Shown here in pieces: positions 60,620 to 64,000 of a stretch of DNA of 64,000 nucleotides. Source of the DNA: JBNJFY01 sp051747265 (GTDB taxonomy: Bacteria > Bacteroidota > Rhodothermia > Balneolales > Balneolaceae); assembly GCA_051747265.1 (NCBI GenBank), contig JBNJFY010000004.1, forward strand, positions 372,001 through 436,000, in the 5' to 3' direction. The first letter of the stretch is position 1. Each line of letters starts with the position of its first letter. Below the pieces are notes generated by a model. The model did not search any database. It worked only from the letters and a program-made list of their open reading frames with translations, and was not told the origin of the DNA. The position numbers and the translations under genes are program-made.

Positions 60620-61298
60620 GTATCATTTGATCGCATATCACGGTTGGGGGTTCGATGCTCACTGTTGGGATCCCTATACATCGGAAATCGCGGCGTCAGG
60701 ATTAGATATTCAATTCCATCGGGCGGATCGGGGCTACTCGGGCCGGGAACAATCGTTTTCTTTTGATGAATCGGATAGTATCAACGTGGTAATGGCTCAT
60801 TCTTACGGATTGCACTGGTGTCCGAGTGAGCAACTCCAAGCGGCGGATATCCTGATTGTCATCGGGGGATTTCTGCAGTTTCACCCCCAGACATCACAAT
60901 TCCGACGTCGATCTAAACGTATGATCAGCCGAATGATCGAACAGATGCACTCCAACCCGGAACAGGTGCTGGATCGCTTTATTGAAAACTGCTATCTGCC
61001 CGAACCGGTAAAGGAGCGGCCTCAATGGGAGAAGATGAACTTGATGAAATTGATTGAGGATTTGGGACGCTTGAATCAATCCAGTCTGGACGCGGATTTG
61101 CTGAAAAAGATCCCAAAACTTTGTATCCTCCACGGCTCAAAAGATCGAATCGTATCCAAAACCAAAGCTCGGGAGATCTACAATCGGGTCTATTCCAGCT
61201 CACGTTATCTGGAAGTCAAAGAAGCGGGTCACGCGGTTCCGTTTACCCAACCCAAGCGTTGCTGGTCGTTCATTGAACCGGAACTGGCCGCGGTTTGA
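60615..61298 (+). CDS. Alpha/beta hydrolase, BioG/BioH-like pimeloyl-ACP methyl ester esterase
   Basis: A ~227-aa alpha/beta hydrolase located where bioG or bioH is found in other bio operons. It would remove the methyl group from pimeloyl-ACP methyl ester after BioC-primed synthesis. The nucleophile is S63 in MAHSYGLHW (A-x-S-x-G form), with Asp in LHGSKDRIV and His in EAGHAVPF. No ATG fits. A strong AAGGAG (60603-60608) is 6 bp before ATT at 60615, giving (M)KYHLIAYHGWG, a complete first beta strand; a TTG at 60627 is the alternative. The ATT overlaps the bioF stop. Function inferred from context. Confidence 0.78.
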   Translation: MKYHLIAYHGWGFDAHCWDPYTSEIAASGLDIQFHRADRGYSGREQSFSFDESDSINVVMAHSYGLHWCPSEQLQAADILIVIGGFLQFHPQTSQFRRRSKRMISRMIEQMHSNPEQVLDRFIENCYLPEPVKERPQWEKMNLMKLIEDLGRLNQSSLDADLLKKIPKLCILHGSKDRIVSKTKAREIYNRVYSSSRYLEVKEAGHAVPFTQPKRCWSFIEPELAAV

Positions 61299-61350
61299 TC
61301 CGGCGGTATCACCCTGAATTTCGAATCTCCAAATAACGGCGTACCACACG

Positions 61351-62169
61351 GTGAAGGTCATTTCCCATCCTGAAAAAGAAGCTATTATCCAAAATTTTGG
61401 GCGTTCGGCCAGTTCCTATGAATCAGCGGCGACGGTTCAACAAGAGTCGGCCCAACGTCTAGCCAAGTCGCTGGAGCCTTGGATTGATATTGTGCCCCCG
61501 GGTCCTGTACTGGAGTTGGGCGCCGGAACCGGATTGCTGACTCGCCAGCTGTTGCCCCTGCTCAAAGGACGCGAAGCCTGGGTCACCGACATCTCCGAGG
61601 CCATGTTGAAACAGATTCCAAAATCAGTAAAACAGTCGGCCCAAGAGCTGCTCAGTGAGGTGAATTGGAAGGTCCAGGATGGCGAATTTCTGGAGGAACC
61701 GGAACAGCCCTGGTCGTTTATCACCCATAACTTTTTGGCGCAGTGGTTTAAGGATCCGGCCTACAGCATGCAACGAATGGTAGAATGCCTGGCTCCGGGC
61801 GGACTGATGCTAGCCGCTTTCCCGGGACATCAAAGCTTTCCACAGTGGCAAGAGGCCTGCGAGCAAGCGGGGGTGCCTTACACGGGCAACGAGATGCCCA
61901 ACACCGAAGAAATGGTCATCAAACTATCCACCGGGCCCTGCGAAGTGGACTTTTACGAGGACGAAATTCGCCGCAGCTACCCGGATCCGATGAGCTTTTT
62001 TAAATCCCTGCGACAGTTGGGCGCGCATACTTGCACTGGTGAGGAGCTGTCACTTTCTATAGGACAATTACGCCGCTTATGCGACACCTGGCGAGCGCAA
62101 GCAGGGGAGAACCAAGACATTCCCATTAGTTACCACACCGTATTTTTAGCGGTTAAAAAACACGCTTAG
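61351..62169 (+). CDS. bioC: Malonyl-ACP O-methyltransferase
   Basis: A 272-aa SAM-dependent methyltransferase that masks malonyl-ACP so that it can prime pimelate synthesis. VLELGAGTGLLTRQLL (about 50-65) binds SAM; IIQNFGRSASSYESAATVQ at the N-terminus, FITHNFLAQWFKD and CLAPGGLMLAAFPG are typical of BioC. The start is GTG at 61351. It lies between the esterase and bioD and ends 2 bp before bioD. Confidence 0.92.
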   Translation: MKVISHPEKEAIIQNFGRSASSYESAATVQQESAQRLAKSLEPWIDIVPPGPVLELGAGTGLLTRQLLPLLKGREAWVTDISEAMLKQIPKSVKQSAQELLSEVNWKVQDGEFLEEPEQPWSFITHNFLAQWFKDPAYSMQRMVECLAPGGLMLAAFPGHQSFPQWQEACEQAGVPYTGNEMPNTEEMVIKLSTGPCEVDFYEDEIRRSYPDPMSFFKSLRQLGAHTCTGEELSLSIGQLRRLCDTWRAQAGENQDIPISYHTVFLAVKKHA

Positions 62170-62171
62170 CA

Positions 62172-62810
62172 ATGAAGCTACCTAGCCAAATTTTTGTGAC
62201 CGGCACAGACACCGGAATTGGAAAAACGGTCATCGCCGGGATATTGACCCAGGGATTGAATGCTCACTACTGGAAACCGGTGCAGTCTGGGCTAGACGAA
62301 CAAACCGACAGCGAATGGGTGGCCGATGTGATCGATAACGGCTCTGAGCGAGTGCTACCTGAGCGATACCGGCTGAATGAGCCGATGTCGCCTCATGCCT
62401 CGGCGGAGATCGATGGAGTGGAAATCGGCCTGCACGATTTTATGATTCCGGAAGGCTTCCGCGAGACCGATAAGCCCTTGATTGTAGAAGGTGCTGGCGG
62501 AATCCATGTGCCCCTCAACGATCGTGATATGATGGTGGACTTGATGCGCCAGCTGGGACTGCCCGTGCTGGTTGTGGCTCGATCCACCCTGGGTACGCTG
62601 AATCACACCCTGCTCACCATTGAAGCGCTGCGCAGCCGCACCATTCCGGTGTTGGGCATTGTGCTCAACGGACCCCAGCAGGAGAGCAACCAATCCACCT
62701 TGCAGCGCATGACCGGTCTGCCCGTGTTAGGACCCTTGCCGGAAGTCATCGAGGATTGGACGCCCGAGCTGTTGCAGCACTGGTTCGAACAACTTTTTGA
62801 AACCGAATAA
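62172..62810 (+). CDS. bioD: Dethiobiotin synthetase
   Basis: A 212-aa ATP-dependent carboxylase closing the ureido ring of dethiobiotin. The P-loop is GTDTGIGKTV (about 11-20). YWKPVQSGL, the EGAGGIHVPL block with its catalytic Glu-Gly-Ala-Gly, and VLNGPQ fit BioD. It starts 2 bp after bioC, so translation is probably coupled, and precedes bioA by 18 bp. Confidence 0.94.
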   Translation: MKLPSQIFVTGTDTGIGKTVIAGILTQGLNAHYWKPVQSGLDEQTDSEWVADVIDNGSERVLPERYRLNEPMSPHASAEIDGVEIGLHDFMIPEGFRETDKPLIVEGAGGIHVPLNDRDMMVDLMRQLGLPVLVVARSTLGTLNHTLLTIEALRSRTIPVLGIVLNGPQQESNQSTLQRMTGLPVLGPLPEVIEDWTPELLQHWFEQLFETE

Positions 62811-62828
62811 ACCTGCCTCTGATTTTTC

Positions 62829-64000
62829 ATGAGCGACTTCAAGGCGATGAACGAGAATATCTGGTACCCTTTTACCGTGCTTAAGGATATGCCCGTGCCG
62901 CACAAAGTGACCCGGGGCGAGGGCGTTTGGCTGGAGTTGGATGATGGACGCAAAATTATCGATGGGGTGTCTAGCTGGTGGACCAATATCTATGGGCACG
63001 CGCATCCCAAAGTGGCTGAAGCCGTAGCCGAGCAGGCCCAAACGCTGGAACACGTGATGTTCGCCAATATCACCCACGAGCCCGCCGAGCAGTTGGCCAC
63101 CCAACTGGCTGATATCCTGCCCGGGAGCTTGAATCGCGTGTTTTTCTCCGATGATGGGTCTACAGCTGTGGAGGTGGCCTTGAAAATGGCTTATCAGTAT
63201 TGGCTCAACCAAGGGGAGAAGAACCGCAAAAAATTTATCGCCTTCGAAGGCGCCTATCATGGCGACACCTTTGGGGCCATGTCCACGGGTGGACCGTCCG
63301 TGTTTAACGAAGTGTTTAAACCGTTGCTCTTTGATGTAGATTTTGTGCCGTTTCCCACCACTTGGGATGGTGCCGAGGGCGTAGGCGACAAAGAAGACAA
63401 GGTTATCGATCAGATCGAGCAGATGCTCACCGATCACCCCGATGAATACGCGGGCATTATCATGGAGCCGCTGGTGCAGGGCGCCGGAGGGATGCGCATG
63501 TGTCGCCCGGAGTTTATGCAGAAAATCCACTGGGTGAACCGTCAATTCGGAACTTTATTGATTTTCGACGAAGTGATGACCGGCTTTGGTCGCACTGGCG
63601 AGTGGTTTGCCAGTCAACGCGCTCAAGTGGAGCCGGACATCATCTGCCTGGCCAAGGGTCTCACCGCCGGATTCGTACCGCTCTCCGTCACCGTGGCCTC
63701 CGATGAGATCTACGACGCTTTTGTCACCGATGATCCCCACAAAACCCTGTGGCACGGACACAGCTTCACCGGTAACCCCATCGGTTGCGCCGCCGCGTTG
63801 GCCACCATCGAGCTGATGGACGAATACGAGTCGGCTATGAAAGGCATGGAGGAGTGGCACCGCGAAGAGATGAAACGCTTTGAAGACCGTCCCAATGTGG
63901 GCAAAATCCGGATCACCGGCACCATCGCCGCCTTCGACATCCAAAACGACCAGGAAGACGGCTACCTCAATAACGTAGCCAGCCAGATCAAAAAACGCTG
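62829..64000 (+). CDS. bioA: Adenosylmethionine-8-amino-7-oxononanoate aminotransferase, 5' part (cut by window end)
   Basis: A class III PLP aminotransferase making 7,8-diaminopelargonate with SAM as amino donor. The frame is open from the ATG at 62829 to the last base (390 codons seen). The N-terminal NIWYPFTVL, the GVSSWWTNIYGHAHP and FFSDDGSTAVEVALKMA motifs, then IFDEVMTGFGRTG and PLP-Lys K276 in CLAKGLTAG, with HGHSFTGNPIGCAAALA, identify BioA. A few dozen residues at most are missing. bioB is not in the window and may lie beyond it. Confidence 0.93.
   Translation, partial: MSDFKAMNENIWYPFTVLKDMPVPHKVTRGEGVWLELDDGRKIIDGVSSWWTNIYGHAHPKVAEAVAEQAQTLEHVMFANITHEPAEQLATQLADILPGSLNRVFFSDDGSTAVEVALKMAYQYWLNQGEKNRKKFIAFEGAYHGDTFGAMSTGGPSVFNEVFKPLLFDVDFVPFPTTWDGAEGVGDKEDKVIDQIEQMLTDHPDEYAGIIMEPLVQGAGGMRMCRPEFMQKIHWVNRQFGTLLIFDEVMTGFGRTGEWFASQRAQVEPDIICLAKGLTAGFVPLSVTVASDEIYDAFVTDDPHKTLWHGHSFTGNPIGCAAALATIELMDEYESAMKGMEEWHREEMKRFEDRPNVGKIRITGTIAAFDIQNDQEDGYLNNVASQIKKR

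Overview
The window looks like chromosomal DNA from a marine or halophilic member of the Balneolota/Rhodothermota side of the Bacteroidota (FCB) superphylum. The evidence is a C-terminal type IX secretion sorting domain on a large FG-GAP protein, DUF5916 and DUF4837 proteins, many outer-membrane barrels and lipoproteins, mostly weak Shine-Dalgarno sequences, and promoter candidates of the TTG-N20-TAnnTTTG type. Genus-level placement is not attempted. No tRNA, rRNA, CRISPR array, prophage or complete IS was seen.

Layout. 1-11.4 kb is core housekeeping on the + strand: the 3' part of pgi, a deoxynucleoside kinase, then yceD-rpmF-plsX-fabH-fabD-fabG-acpP-fabF-rnc (ribosomal protein plus fatty-acid initiation and elongation), mgtE, and thyA-folA. 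11.4-15.5 kb on the - strand holds a decayed amino-acid permease with a MITE inserted at its start codon, then a DUF5916 outer-membrane protein. 15.8-20.3 kb (+) is an envelope locus: ECF sigma factor, a cysteine-free anti-sigma factor carrying a periplasmic CBM48 glycan-binding domain, an outer-membrane barrel ending in a second CBM48 domain, a Gln-rich exported protein with a Gly/Asn tail, and a DUF4382 lipoprotein. 20.4-28.1 kb has an orphan GT10 glycosyltransferase, a 1164-residue FG-GAP/T9SS protein, and a barrel plus lipoprotein pair of low GC.

28.3-38.0 kb (+) looks like one transcription unit for regulated exopolysaccharide production: a 1387-aa PAS/GAF hybrid kinase, a receiver-kinase, a single-domain response regulator, a membrane-anchored HEAT-repeat protein, a processive family-2 glycosyltransferase and a YaiO-type outer-membrane barrel. 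38.0-45.3 kb carries an HD phosphohydrolase, a DUF3137 protein, a thioesterase, an M42 peptidase, a DUF1684 lipoprotein and an M1 peptidase, with two more MITE copies. 45.3-46.6 kb is a gene-free array of short palindromic hairpins. 46.6-49.9 kb (-) has an OprD-like porin, a TsdA-like dihaem cytochrome c and an unknown protein.

50.2-64 kb (+) is biosynthetic. A trp leader peptide (MNWWWPVWKKQQRDCCV) with a Rho-independent attenuator precedes trpE-trpS-trpG-trpD-trpC-trpF-trpB-trpA. A DUF4837 lipoprotein follows, then bioF-(bioG/bioH-like)-bioC-bioD-bioA, with bioA cut by the window end.

Most noteworthy: the textbook-style trp attenuator with trpS inside the operon; the CBM48 sigma/anti-sigma/barrel locus; the kinase-HEAT-GT2-YaiO polysaccharide locus; a 129-bp MITE family with target-site duplications, one copy 5 bp upstream of a pseudogene start; and the hairpin array.
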